From Synergistaceae bacterium OttesenSCG-928-D05 (GTDB taxonomy: Bacteria; Synergistota; Synergistia; Synergistales; Synergistaceae): DNA of 38,668 nt. Position 1 is the stretch's first letter. Each line of letters opens with the position of its first letter. Under the pieces are notes generated by a model. It ran no database searches. It was not told the origin of the DNA and was given only the letters and a program-made list of their open reading frames with translations. Made by a program: the position numbers and the translations under genes. This document shows positions 23,235-30,521 of the stretch, piece by piece. The stretch is from positions 1 to 38,668 of the forward strand of contig JAJDJB010000014.1 of the NCBI GenBank assembly GCA_030266985.1, given 5' to 3'.

Positions 23235-24224
23235 TTAAAGATCCAGGTCCTGTCCGATGCCTTTTTCCTTCGCTTTTTCATAGATGAGCTTCGCGGTCAT
23301 CACGTCGTGGCTCGCGATCCCCATGAAAACGCAGCATCTGCGCCCCTGCCGCAGCGCCTGCTTCTTGCCCGCGACGATCTCGCCCATATCCGCGTAGATT
23401 TCACTTTCCACCGGGTATCCGCTCTGGAAATAAACGCCGTGTCCCTGCGTCCACAGATATTGTCCCTTGTCGTCGCAGACGAAGATATTCCCCTTGTTCA
23501 CCACGTCCGCATCGAACGTCGCGTCGTAGTCGCTTGAAATACAGCAGACGTTCGCCTTGAGCATCGCCGGCGTGATGGTGCGATTCGGGATTTCCAGAAT
23601 CGGCGCGCAGGTCGTCACAACGTCGGCGTCCGCGCAAAGGGCTTTCACGTCGCCGCAGATGACGAACTCAAGCTGCGGGAATAATTCTTTCATCTGCGCG
23701 ACATATTTTTCCGCCTGCTGCGGCAGCGGATCGAACACCTTGACCGTCTTCAGCTTCGGCAGCACCGTTTCGAACGCGCGCAGCGTGATTTTTCCGATGG
23801 TGCCGAGCCCTGCGACCGCGGCAACCGTCGCGTTCGGGTCCGCGAGATATTTCGCGCCGATGCCGGCCGCCGCGCCCGTGCGCCACGTCGTCATCCAGTT
23901 CGCGTCCATGATCGCCTTCACGACGCCCGTATCCGTATCGTTCAGAATAAATACGCCGTTATTATAAGGAAGGTTTCTGGACAAATTCGAAGGATAACCG
24001 GCGACCCACTTCAGCCCGGCCGTGTCGACCTCGCCGCCGACCCAGCACGGCATCGCGTGGATATAGCAGTCCTTGCGCGGATGAACGCCGGGTTTCGCGG
24101 GCAGCTCGACCTTCCCCTCGCCCTTCATCTTCCAGCCAAGCTCCACCTGCTCGATCATTTCAGGCATCGTGATTCCCATCGATTTAACGTCCGCCTCGGA
24201 AATAAAACGCACTACATAGGGCAT
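23235..24224 (-). CDS. Ornithine cyclodeaminase / mu-crystallin family protein
   Basis: This 329-residue cytoplasmic NAD(P)-dependent enzyme has the family's substrate-side lysine in GLKWVAGYP (K72), the conserved WRTGAAAGIGAKYLA block (R115) and a Rossmann motif GLGTIGKITLRAF (139-151). Ornithine cyclodeaminase converts L-ornithine to L-proline and ammonia. Other members are alanine dehydrogenases, ketimine/pyrroline-2-carboxylate reductases or cystathionine-type enzymes, so sequence alone does not fix the substrate. The neighbouring proline racemase family genes, divergent across a 286-base gap, favour ornithine, proline or hydroxyproline metabolism. GAGGAGG lies just before the ATG at 24224. 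It is not in the nifJ operon by spacing (220 bases). Confidence 0.85.
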   Translation of the reverse strand: MPYVVRFISEADVKSMGITMPEMIEQVELGWKMKGEGKVELPAKPGVHPRKDCYIHAMPCWVGGEVDTAGLKWVAGYPSNLSRNLPYNNGVFILNDTDTGVVKAIMDANWMTTWRTGAAAGIGAKYLADPNATVAAVAGLGTIGKITLRAFETVLPKLKTVKVFDPLPQQAEKYVAQMKELFPQLEFVICGDVKALCADADVVTTCAPILEIPNRTITPAMLKANVCCISSDYDATFDADVVNKGNIFVCDDKGQYLWTQGHGVYFQSGYPVESEIYADMGEIVAGKKQALRQGRRCCVFMGIASHDVMTAKLIYEKAKEKGIGQDLDL

Positions 24225-24287
24225 TGCTGAACCTCCTCACACCAGAAATTTAAAACAAAGAAGCGCGCGCACCGTAAATACGCAATG

Positions 24288-24306
24288 TATGTATATTAAA
24301 TACATA
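24288..24306. promoter_or_regulatory. Perfect inverted repeat between divergent amino-acid genes
   Basis: TATGTAT-N5-ATACATA forms a perfect 7-5-7 dyad in the AT-rich gap between the cyclodeaminase and racemase genes. This is a typical size for a dimeric repressor site; the protein that binds it is not identified. Confidence 0.4.
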
Positions 24307-24510
24307 TATTTTAGATTTATGTTTGCCTCTATTACTTTATTATGATAACATTTACGCATCATAAAAGAAAGAAGATTCTGATAATTTATCTGCAACGGCA
24401 ACGCAACGCACACTGCCAGACAAGGAAATATACCCGTACTGTTTTATAAAAAATTTACGCAATGATATCCTAGCAACATAGACAATCTATTTTTAGGCGG
24501 AGGTTTTGAA

Positions 24511-25557
24511 ATGTCGAAAAGGATGTTCCAGGTAGTTGATTCGCATTGCGGTATTCCGGCGCGCGTTGTTGTGGGCGGCATTCCGCATATTCCGGGCAAT
24601 TCTGTCTATGAGCAGTGTTTGTGGCTGCAGAAAGACGGCGATGAGATTCGCAAACTGATGCTGCGCGAACCGCGCGGATACCCTTCCCTCTGCTGTAATA
24701 TCATTGTTCCGCCCAAGGATCCGCGCGCGCAGGCCGGATACATCATTATCGAGCAGACGGAATATCCGATGATGTCGGGCAGCAATACGATTTCGGTCGT
24801 TACGACGCTGCTGGAAACGGGCATGATCCGGATGACGGAACCCTACACCGATCTGGTGCTTGAGGCGCCGGCTGGTTTGATTTACGTGCGGGCGAAGTGC
24901 GAGGCGGGTCTTGTGACAGAGGTGACGTTCAAAAACGTCCCCGCCTTCGCGGAGCTGCTTGACGCGGTGATCGAAGTTCCGACGCTCGGCAAGGTAACGG
25001 TGGATGTGGCATGGGGCGGCATGTACTACGTCATGGCGGACGTGCGGCAGTTCAAGGGACTGGAGATCAAGCCCGAACACGGCGGAGAGCTGGCAAGGGT
25101 TGCCGCGCTGCTGGTCGGCGCGGCGAACGAGCAGCTCAAGGTCGCTCATCCCGATTATCCGGGCGTGGGCATCACGATCGCGCAAATTTCAGGGCCGACG
25201 ACGGACCCCAACGCCGACTGGAAAAACGCGGTCACTGTTTTGGGAGGAACCGTCGATTTGAATAATCCGACAACATGGACCGGCGCGCTGGACAGAAGTC
25301 CGTGCGGTACGGGAACCAGCGCGAAAATGGCCGTTCTGCACGCAAAAGGAGAATTGCCCCTGCATCAGAAGTTCCGTCATCAGGGCGTTTTGGGAACGGT
25401 TTTCACCGGCGAGCTGCTGGAAGAGACCGAGCTGCACGGGCGCAAGGCCGTCGTTCCCTCCATCAGCGGCAGGGCATGGATTTACGGACACGGCACGATC
25501 ATTCTCGACTCGAGCGATCCGTTCCAGGAGGGCTTCAAAGTCGGCGACATCTGGTAA
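24511..25557 (+). CDS. Proline racemase family protein, Ser/Cys variant
   Basis: This 348-residue member of the proline racemase / hydroxyproline epimerase / trans-3-hydroxyproline dehydratase family has the second catalytic Cys in DRSPCGTGTSAK (C265). The first catalytic position, normally MCGHG, reads MSGSN here, with Ser89 in place of Cys and Ser91 in place of His. Racemisation of proline normally uses two thiols, so activity toward proline may be lost or altered; epimerisation or dehydration of another cyclic amino acid is possible. The N-terminal DSHCGIPARVVVGG motif and EPRGYPSLCCNIIVPP are family features. GGCGGAGG lies 7 bases before the ATG. It is followed 62 bases later by a Cys/Cys paralogue, probably in the same transcript. 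Confidence 0.88.
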   Translation: MSKRMFQVVDSHCGIPARVVVGGIPHIPGNSVYEQCLWLQKDGDEIRKLMLREPRGYPSLCCNIIVPPKDPRAQAGYIIIEQTEYPMMSGSNTISVVTTLLETGMIRMTEPYTDLVLEAPAGLIYVRAKCEAGLVTEVTFKNVPAFAELLDAVIEVPTLGKVTVDVAWGGMYYVMADVRQFKGLEIKPEHGGELARVAALLVGAANEQLKVAHPDYPGVGITIAQISGPTTDPNADWKNAVTVLGGTVDLNNPTTWTGALDRSPCGTGTSAKMAVLHAKGELPLHQKFRHQGVLGTVFTGELLEETELHGRKAVVPSISGRAWIYGHGTIILDSSDPFQEGFKVGDIW

Positions 25558-25619
25558 TAAAAAGAACGCGTAATATAAATCGATAATTTTAAACATAGAA
25601 AAATAAGAGAGGTGGAAAT

Positions 25620-26624
25620 ATGAAGATCAGCAAGCTTGTGGCGACGATCGATTCGCATACGTGCGGGGAACCGACCCGGATCGTGCTTGGAGGCGCGCCG
25701 ACGTTCAAAGGCAACACGATGGCGGAGCGCTGGAAAGACTTCTGCGACAATCACAACGAGTTTCGGCGTTTCATTATGGAAGAACCGCGCGGACACGCCG
25801 ATATGTTCGGCGCGATTATGGTGCCGCCCGTCGATCCGAACGCGCACACAGGCGTGATCTTCTGCGATTCCGGCGGAAGCGTTTCGATGTGCGGGCACGG
25901 CTCAATCGGGCTTTCTTCCGCGATGGTCAACCTCGGCATGGTGCCCGTCACGGAGCCTGTGACGGAAGTCCGCCTCGATACGCCCGCGGGATCGGTCAAG
26001 CTCGACGTGGAAGTAAAAGACGGGGAGGCCGTCGGCGCGACGCTCAAAAACGTCCCGGCTTTCGTCTATGCGCGCGACCTCGACCTCTATCTGCCTTCGC
26101 TTGACCGGACGGTCAAATTCGACATTTCGTTCGGCGGCAGTTTTTTCGCGATTTTAAACGCGGAAGATTTCGGTTTCGAAATCGACGCGGCTGAAGCGCC
26201 GCAAATTATGTCGCTCGGAATCGAAGTCATGCGCGAGGCAAATAAGCAGCACAAAGTTCAGCACCCTCTGATTCCGCAGAATAACAAAATCCTGCTCGCG
26301 GAATTCGGCATCCACGGACACGGAAAAACCGCGCGCAACTGCGTCATATTCGGAAGTAAAAACGTCGACCGCTCCCCCTGCGGAACGGGAACTTGCGCAA
26401 TGATGGCGCTGCTGGCGGCAAAGGGCGAACTGGCCCCCGGCGAGCCGTTCCCCTACAAGAGCATCTTGGGGACGGTTTTTGAGGGACGTTACGAGCACGC
26501 GGGAAAGGTCGGCCCGTTCGACGCGATCCAGCCTTATGTGAAGGGTTCGGCGAATATTGTCGGGTTTAATTGGCTGATTAAACAGGATTCGGATCCGCTT
26601 TATCCGGGTTTTCTCCTCGGATAA
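25620..26624 (+). CDS. Proline racemase family protein, Cys/Cys type
   Basis: This 334-residue protein has both catalytic cysteines: C91 in SVSMCGHGSIG and C254 in DRSPCGTGTCAMM. The DSHTCGEPTRIVLGG N-terminus and EEPRGHADMFGAIMVPP block are standard. Such enzymes interconvert L- and D-proline (or epimerise 4-hydroxyproline) by a two-base mechanism without cofactor. D-proline can serve as electron acceptor for reductive amino-acid fermentation, but no D-proline reductase genes are in this window. GAGAGGTGG precedes the ATG. It is the second of a tandem pair with the Ser/Cys protein, and the cyclodeaminase gene is nearby. The transcript ends in structured 3' element copy 3. Confidence 0.9.
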   Translation: MKISKLVATIDSHTCGEPTRIVLGGAPTFKGNTMAERWKDFCDNHNEFRRFIMEEPRGHADMFGAIMVPPVDPNAHTGVIFCDSGGSVSMCGHGSIGLSSAMVNLGMVPVTEPVTEVRLDTPAGSVKLDVEVKDGEAVGATLKNVPAFVYARDLDLYLPSLDRTVKFDISFGGSFFAILNAEDFGFEIDAAEAPQIMSLGIEVMREANKQHKVQHPLIPQNNKILLAEFGIHGHGKTARNCVIFGSKNVDRSPCGTGTCAMMALLAAKGELAPGEPFPYKSILGTVFEGRYEHAGKVGPFDAIQPYVKGSANIVGFNWLIKQDSDPLYPGFLLG

Positions 26625-26644
26625 GAACGCCGTCCTTGCACGTC

Positions 26645-26712
26645 ACAAACTTCGCAACATTTGAGAGCGGGTTCATCGACGTATGACCAATACGCCTTCG
26701 AATCCGCTCTCT
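26645..26712 (+). terminator. Structured 3' element, copy 3 (after proline racemase)
   Basis: AAACTTCGCAACATTTGA leads into arms GAGCGGGTTC (26665-26674) and GAATCCGCTC (26700-26709), paired with one G-U, enclosing an inner CGTA/TACG stem. It lies on the plus strand 20 bases after the stop. No T run follows. Confidence 0.6.
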
Positions 26713-26835
26713 GCATGTTGCATCGTTTCTAACGCGCCATGACGGCGTTCTATAAGTTAAGTGTTGCTGATCGCAGCGTTCTATATAGTGGGCACGAAAA
26801 AATTTGGAGAGGAAATTTTTTCCATCACTAAAGCG

Positions 26836-26850
26836 CACAATGTTACACGC
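26836..26850 (-). repeat. Interspersed repeat, inverted partial copy
   Basis: The minus strand reads GCGTGTAACATTGTG. With the next copy at 26864 it forms a 15-bp perfect inverted repeat around a 13-base loop. Confidence 0.75.
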
Positions 26851-26863
26851 TCAAAAATTACGG

Positions 26864-26883
26864 GCGTGTAACATTGTGTGGAA
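26864..26883 (+). repeat. Interspersed repeat, full copy
   Basis: CGTGTAACATTGTGTGGAA, preceded by G, matches the consensus exactly. It is the right arm of the inverted pair with 26836-26850. Confidence 0.85.
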
Positions 26884-26929
26884 GTCTGGCGCGGGAAAAA
26901 ATCGCCGAAACTTTTTTCCTCCCGTTCCG

Positions 26930-27220
26930 CTACTCCGGCTTTTCGAGCAGATTCAGATTACCAAATATTTCTTTCAACGCAGCATTTTTGGGATCTTCCA
27001 AGTCGATTACTTCGCCGTCTTCATCTTCGTCATCCGGTTCATCTTCCACTATATTCTGGTACGGATAAAAATCGAACGGAATTTTTCCGAGCAAAATGGA
27101 TTGATGAAAAAAGATCGACACCGCTTCCGCAGGAGAGAGTCCGAAGTTTGCGAAAAGAACATCCGCAGCTTCCTTCGTCTCTTGATAGACCCGTATATTC
27201 AAAAAAGTTGTTTTTGCCAA
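26930..27220 (-). CDS. RelB/DinJ-like antitoxin-type protein, no toxin partner seen
   Basis: In this 96-residue protein, residues 1-50 (AKTTFLNIRVYQETKEAADVLFANFGLSPAEAVSIFFHQSILLGKIPF) have the strand-helix-helix pattern and wording of RelB/DinJ ribbon-helix-helix antitoxins, which bind DNA as dimers and neutralise RelE/YafQ-type RNases. The C-terminal part is very acidic (EDEPDDEDEDGEVIDLED), as in toxin-binding tails. No toxin-like gene lies next to it: downstream is gene-free and upstream is a paralogous antitoxin-like gene. The TTG at 27218-27220 was chosen because GAGGTGG lies 5 bases upstream; a GTG at 27229 overlaps that ribosome site. Copies of the 19-bp repeat lie on both sides and may be its operators (inference). 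Confidence 0.75.
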   Translation of the reverse strand: MAKTTFLNIRVYQETKEAADVLFANFGLSPAEAVSIFFHQSILLGKIPFDFYPYQNIVEDEPDDEDEDGEVIDLEDPKNAALKEIFGNLNLLEKPE

Positions 27221-27255
27221 AACGACCACCTCGCAGAAAAACTAAAGAACCATTT

Positions 27256-27271
27256 CGTGTAACATTGTGTG
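27256..27271 (+). repeat. Interspersed repeat, 16-base copy
   Basis: CGTGTAACATTGTGTG matches the first 16 bases of the consensus, then diverges. It lies 36 bases upstream of the antitoxin-like start at 27220. Confidence 0.8.
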
Positions 27272-27331
27272 CATTTTCAAGAAAACGCGGCGAAGTCGCA
27301 GAAAAAACGAAAAATTTCCCGCGCGGGTATC

Positions 27332-27350
27332 CGTGTAACAATGTGTGGAA
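27332..27350 (+). repeat. Interspersed repeat, one mismatch
   Basis: CGTGTAACAATGTGTGGAA differs from the consensus at one base. It lies between the two antitoxin-like genes. Confidence 0.85.
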
Positions 27351-27367
27351 ATTTCCGTTCCGCCGTC

Positions 27368-27386
27368 CGTGTAACATTGTGTGGAA
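27368..27386 (+). repeat. Interspersed repeat, exact copy
   Basis: This is an exact consensus copy, 36 bp after the start of the previous one and 15 bases past the stop of the SEC-C gene. Confidence 0.85.
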
Positions 27387-27401
27387 ACGCGCGCGCCAAA
27401 A

Positions 27402-27761
27402 TCAGCGCCCGCAGCAGCGCTTATACTTCTGCCCGCTTCCACAGTTGCAGAGTTCATTTCTGCCCTGCTTTTTTCTATTCGAGAGCATTTCGCTTGAGGG
27501 CTGCGCCTCTTTCGAAGGCTCCCCCGGCGGGTCGATCCCGCAAACTTCCCGTTTAACGATTGCCTCTTGCTCCTCGTACAATTCCTCGGCGCTGCCCCCC
27601 GGCACCGTAAGCGCGAAAGGGAAACCACCTTCATGAAGCGACGCAATTAAAAACATCAACGCTGCCTCCGAGATAGAAATGCCGTCCTTCGCAAAAACGG
27701 CTTCCGCTTTCGCTTTGACATCCGGATCGATTCGCATACCCAAATAAGCGTTTTTTGCCAT
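27402..27761 (-). CDS. RelB/DinJ-like protein fused to a SEC-C zinc motif
   Basis: In this 119-residue protein, residues 1-50 (AKNAYLGMRIDPDVKAKAEAVFAKDGISISEAALMFLIASLHEGGFPF) are clearly paralogous to the N-terminus of the neighbouring RelB/DinJ-like protein. The C-terminus is a SEC-C motif, GRNELCNCGSGQKYKRCCGR, with zinc ligands C105, C107, C116 and C117 (C-x-C...C-C), as at the end of SecA and in various accessory proteins. A polar linker (about 58-98) joins them. The ATG at 27761 has GAGGTGA 5 bases upstream. No toxin gene is adjacent. The fusion suggests a DNA-binding regulator or antitoxin with an added zinc-dependent interaction module; the role is unknown. Confidence 0.75.
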   Translation of the reverse strand: MAKNAYLGMRIDPDVKAKAEAVFAKDGISISEAALMFLIASLHEGGFPFALTVPGGSAEELYEEQEAIVKREVCGIDPPGEPSKEAQPSSEMLSNRKKQGRNELCNCGSGQKYKRCCGR

Positions 27762-27807
27762 TCCGATCACCTCACAAAAAATTTCGCCGCTTCCAACCTA
27801 GCACGAT

Positions 27808-27826
27808 CGTGTAACATTTGCGTGAA
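27808..27826 (+). repeat. Interspersed repeat, degenerate copy
   Basis: CGTGTAACATTTGCGTGAA keeps the first half of the consensus and a shifted GTG half. It lies 46 bases upstream of the SEC-C gene start. Confidence 0.6.
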
Positions 27827-27944
27827 GATAAAATAAATTCTTTCCGGCCCGCGCTCAGGCAATGCGCGCAAACATCTTACATCTGCCCGGATCGCTTATT
27901 TTTCGCGCCCCAATATAATATTTCCATTGCGCTTCCACTGGATT

Positions 27945-27963
27945 TTCCACACAATGTTACACG
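27945..27963 (-). repeat. Interspersed repeat, exact inverted copy
   Basis: The minus strand is an exact consensus copy, facing the copy at 28004 across 40 bases. Confidence 0.85.
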
Positions 27964-28003
27964 CTCTTGTATATGCACATGCGAAACCCCGGGTGAGCGT
28001 AAC

Positions 28004-28022
28004 CGTGTAACATTGTGTGGAA
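28004..28022 (+). repeat. Interspersed repeat, exact copy
   Basis: This exact consensus copy lies 135 bases upstream of the MscS-type channel gene. Confidence 0.85.
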
Positions 28023-28157
28023 CTCCGGATTTTTTCTTCCAGCTCGGTTTTCGCGGAGGAGCCTTCAAAAAACTCGTGCGGTATCCGCAGCAACATTTTT
28101 CCTGTAGAATAAGGCTGTTCTCATCATCACGACTCTTTTGTTTACGGAGGCTTTTTT

Positions 28158-30338
28158 ATGATGCGGCGTTCCTTTCGTTTTTTGATTTTTCTTTTTGGGA
28201 TTTTAATTCTGTCGGCGGCAAATTCTGCGTATGCGGCCTCGCTGAATGAACTGCGAGAGCAGTTCACGGAATATCAGAAGGCGCCGCTTGAACGTGTGGC
28301 GGAATTGCGGGAGAAAGTCGAAGATCTGCGCAAAATGGAAGAGGGAATCGCGCGCCAGTTCGATATCCCGACCACGCAGGTGCTCATTTTTGAAAACCAG
28401 ATGGAAGAACTGATGAACTTCTATCAGGTGCTGCATTATCAGCAGAAGCACATCGCGAAAAATAATTTTTTCACCGCGGACGATATGCGTTTGCATGAGC
28501 TGATTGAAACGAAGCCCCCTTATTCGTATCTTTTTTATATCAGTTTCATCGAAGAACTCCAGAACCACCGGGACGAGCTCGCGGAAGTCAGGGCGCGCCG
28601 GGACGAATTGCGCCAGATTCTTGTGGAGAACGCCGACGATAAGCTGGAGGCGGAGCGTGCGTTCCGTCTTTATAATGAAAAACTCTCCGGCAATCCGCCG
28701 AACAGGCTGACCGTTGCCTGGAAACTGATGGAAGCGGAGGTCATGCTCGAGCAGGTCACCGTCCGTCAGACTGGTTATTCTACGGAGATCAGGATATGCG
28801 ACGCGCGCATCGAGACGCTCGAGCAGAAGCTCAGCCTGATGGAGCCGATGATAGCTTCAATTCGCAGCAATATGAATTTTGAGAATTACGATTTTATTTA
28901 TCTGGATACGCGCGTTTATAACAAAACGGATGAACTGGAGAAGAAGCTCGATCTGCTGGACAAGCAGTTCGACTATCTTGAATCCCTGCAAAACGCGAGC
29001 ACACGTCCTTCCGACGTCGTCAAATATATCGTCGGGCTCGAATCCGGATTCCTGCATCAGGAAGTGGAGCTCGTGCTGAACATGATCGAGTCCTGGTACT
29101 CGATGCGTATGGTGTGGCGCGCGTTCGTCGACCTGATAGAGGGAAACATCGACATGCAGGGCGAACAGGATCTGCTGGCAAACACGCAGATGTACACGGA
29201 TTTTGCGCAGACTTATACGAAAACGTGCAATACGATTCTGCAGCGGACGCGGGAGCTCGAGGCCGAAACAAAGCGCCGTTTCGACAACCCGCTGCTGCTC
29301 ACGGAGAACGATATCGCGCTGCTCGCCCGTTTCCATGAGGATCTGGAGGCACGGCGCACGCGTTACCTTGCCTACATTATGGACCTCGGCACAATCGATT
29401 CGCGTTTCCACGACCTGCAGGAGGAGATCAAGAGCATTCTGCAGAGCACCGACGCGGAAATAAAATGGACGACCAAATGGCGTCACGCACTTGGGGGCTT
29501 TATGAACCGCGAGCTCTGGTACTTCGACGATTACCCGATTACGGTGCGGAAAATCCTGGACGCGCTTTTCCTTTTCTTCATCGGGCTGCTGATCACGCAC
29601 TATATGACCTACCTAATCGGCAAACGTCTCGTGAAAAAAGCCTCGCTCACGGAACACAACCGCCTTTTGATCGTTAAGGTGTTCTACTATCTCGGCATCG
29701 TCTTCTCGTTCATCATCGCGCTGTGGAGCCTGCATATTCCGATGACCGCCTTCGCGTTCTTCGGCGGCGCGCTTGCGATCGCGCTCGGCTTCGGCACGCA
29801 GCGCATCATGGGGGACATGTTCAGCGGGATCATCCTGCTGTTCCAGAAAAAGCTGCGCATCGGCGACGCGGTGGTGATCGACGACGAGCTTGGCGTGGTG
29901 AAGGAAATCACGCTGCAAAATACCGTCATCCGCTCAAAGGAAACGCTGGACCACATCATTCCGAACAGCAAAATACTGGACAGCCACATCATAAACCTGA
30001 CGCTGAGCACGTCGATCATGCGCGTGGAGATTGACGTCACAATTGACGCGAGCGCGTCGATCGGCGAGGCAACGAATATTTTGAACGACATATTAAAAGA
30101 AGAAGGAAAGGTGCTCACGCGGCCGCCGCACAAGATCCTTTTCTCCGCGTTCGCGGACAACGGCAACACGCTGACCGCGATTTTCTTCGTGGACATGGCC
30201 GGCACGCGCAGAAGAGAGGTCGCAAGCAGGCTGCGCTGCCGCATTCTGGAGGAATTCACCAAAGCCGGAATCGGCATCCCCTGTCCGCAAACGGAAGTTA
30301 CGATCAAAAAGGCATCGGACATCGCACAGGATTTTTAG
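28158..30338 (+). CDS. MscS-type mechanosensitive channel with long coiled-coil N-terminus
   Basis: This 726-residue protein has a signal peptide (about 1-24), then about 420 residues of heptad-rich helix with many Glu/Arg/Leu (for example REKVEDLRKMEEGIARQF), probably a periplasmic coiled-coil region. Membrane helices follow at about 465-487, 501-525 and the pore helix region 532-562 (AFFGGALAIALGFGTQRIMGDMFSGIILLF), a typical MscS TM3. The beta domain (KLRIGDAVVIDDELGVVKEITLQNTVIRSKETLDHIIPNSKIL) and the C-terminal alpha/beta domain are complete. It opens on membrane tension during osmotic downshock. The layout resembles MscK/MscM-like large homologues. ACGGAGG lies 7 bases before the ATG. 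It has its own terminator and appears monocistronic. Confidence 0.9.
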   Translation: MMRRSFRFLIFLFGILILSAANSAYAASLNELREQFTEYQKAPLERVAELREKVEDLRKMEEGIARQFDIPTTQVLIFENQMEELMNFYQVLHYQQKHIAKNNFFTADDMRLHELIETKPPYSYLFYISFIEELQNHRDELAEVRARRDELRQILVENADDKLEAERAFRLYNEKLSGNPPNRLTVAWKLMEAEVMLEQVTVRQTGYSTEIRICDARIETLEQKLSLMEPMIASIRSNMNFENYDFIYLDTRVYNKTDELEKKLDLLDKQFDYLESLQNASTRPSDVVKYIVGLESGFLHQEVELVLNMIESWYSMRMVWRAFVDLIEGNIDMQGEQDLLANTQMYTDFAQTYTKTCNTILQRTRELEAETKRRFDNPLLLTENDIALLARFHEDLEARRTRYLAYIMDLGTIDSRFHDLQEEIKSILQSTDAEIKWTTKWRHALGGFMNRELWYFDDYPITVRKILDALFLFFIGLLITHYMTYLIGKRLVKKASLTEHNRLLIVKVFYYLGIVFSFIIALWSLHIPMTAFAFFGGALAIALGFGTQRIMGDMFSGIILLFQKKLRIGDAVVIDDELGVVKEITLQNTVIRSKETLDHIIPNSKILDSHIINLTLSTSIMRVEIDVTIDASASIGEATNILNDILKEEGKVLTRPPHKILFSAFADNGNTLTAIFFVDMAGTRRREVASRLRCRILEEFTKAGIGIPCPQTEVTIKKASDIAQDF

Positions 30339-30368
30339 ATACCTTTCGCGAAAAACAAAAACCCAACG

Positions 30369-30393
30369 CCCCCGCTGTCATGCGGGGGTTTTT
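30369..30393 (+). terminator. Intrinsic terminator of the MscS gene
   Basis: CCCCCGC (30369-30375) pairs with GCGGGGG (30382-30388) around a 6-base loop and is followed by five T residues. Confidence 0.9.
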
Positions 30394-30423
30394 CTTTATT
30401 TAATTAAAATTATTTTAAACATC

Positions 30424-30453
30424 TTGCCAAATTAGGGTAACTTGTGATATACT
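30424..30453 (+). promoter_or_regulatory. Candidate sigma-70-type promoter of the LRR protein gene
   Basis: TTGCCA (30424-30429) and TATACT (30448-30453) are separated by 18 bp. The expected start is about 60 bases before the ATG at 30522. Confidence 0.6.
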
Positions 30454-30521
30454 TCCTTCTTGGATTCGAAAAGTAAAGTTCGAAGGTTAAATAAATTCTT
30501 GAATGAATGAGAGGAACTCGG

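Larger units (their letters stand above)
26625..26929. other. Gene-free stretch after the racemase genes
   Basis: It holds structured 3' element copy 3 (26645-26712) and an inverted pair of the 19-bp repeat (26836-26883). I see no supported gene; the stretch lies downstream of both flanking genes. Confidence 0.6.
27762..28157. other. Gene-free stretch between SEC-C gene and MscS gene
   Basis: It holds three repeat copies (27808, 27945 inverted, 28004) and, before the channel gene, a TAGAAT box preceded by TG that may be its -10. Short open frames here simply translate the repeats and are not supported as genes. Confidence 0.55.

Noticed and set aside
26836-26883. Terminal inverted repeat of an insertion sequence
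   Set aside because: The two arms are only 13 bases apart, with no transposase gene, and the same unit occurs singly elsewhere.
26836-28022. CRISPR array
   Set aside because: Repeats are short, irregularly spaced, in both orientations, and separated by two coding genes; no regular spacers and no cas genes.
27877-28096. Small minus-strand open frames over the repeats before the MscS gene
   Set aside because: Their translations are largely the repeat itself and have no ribosome sites.
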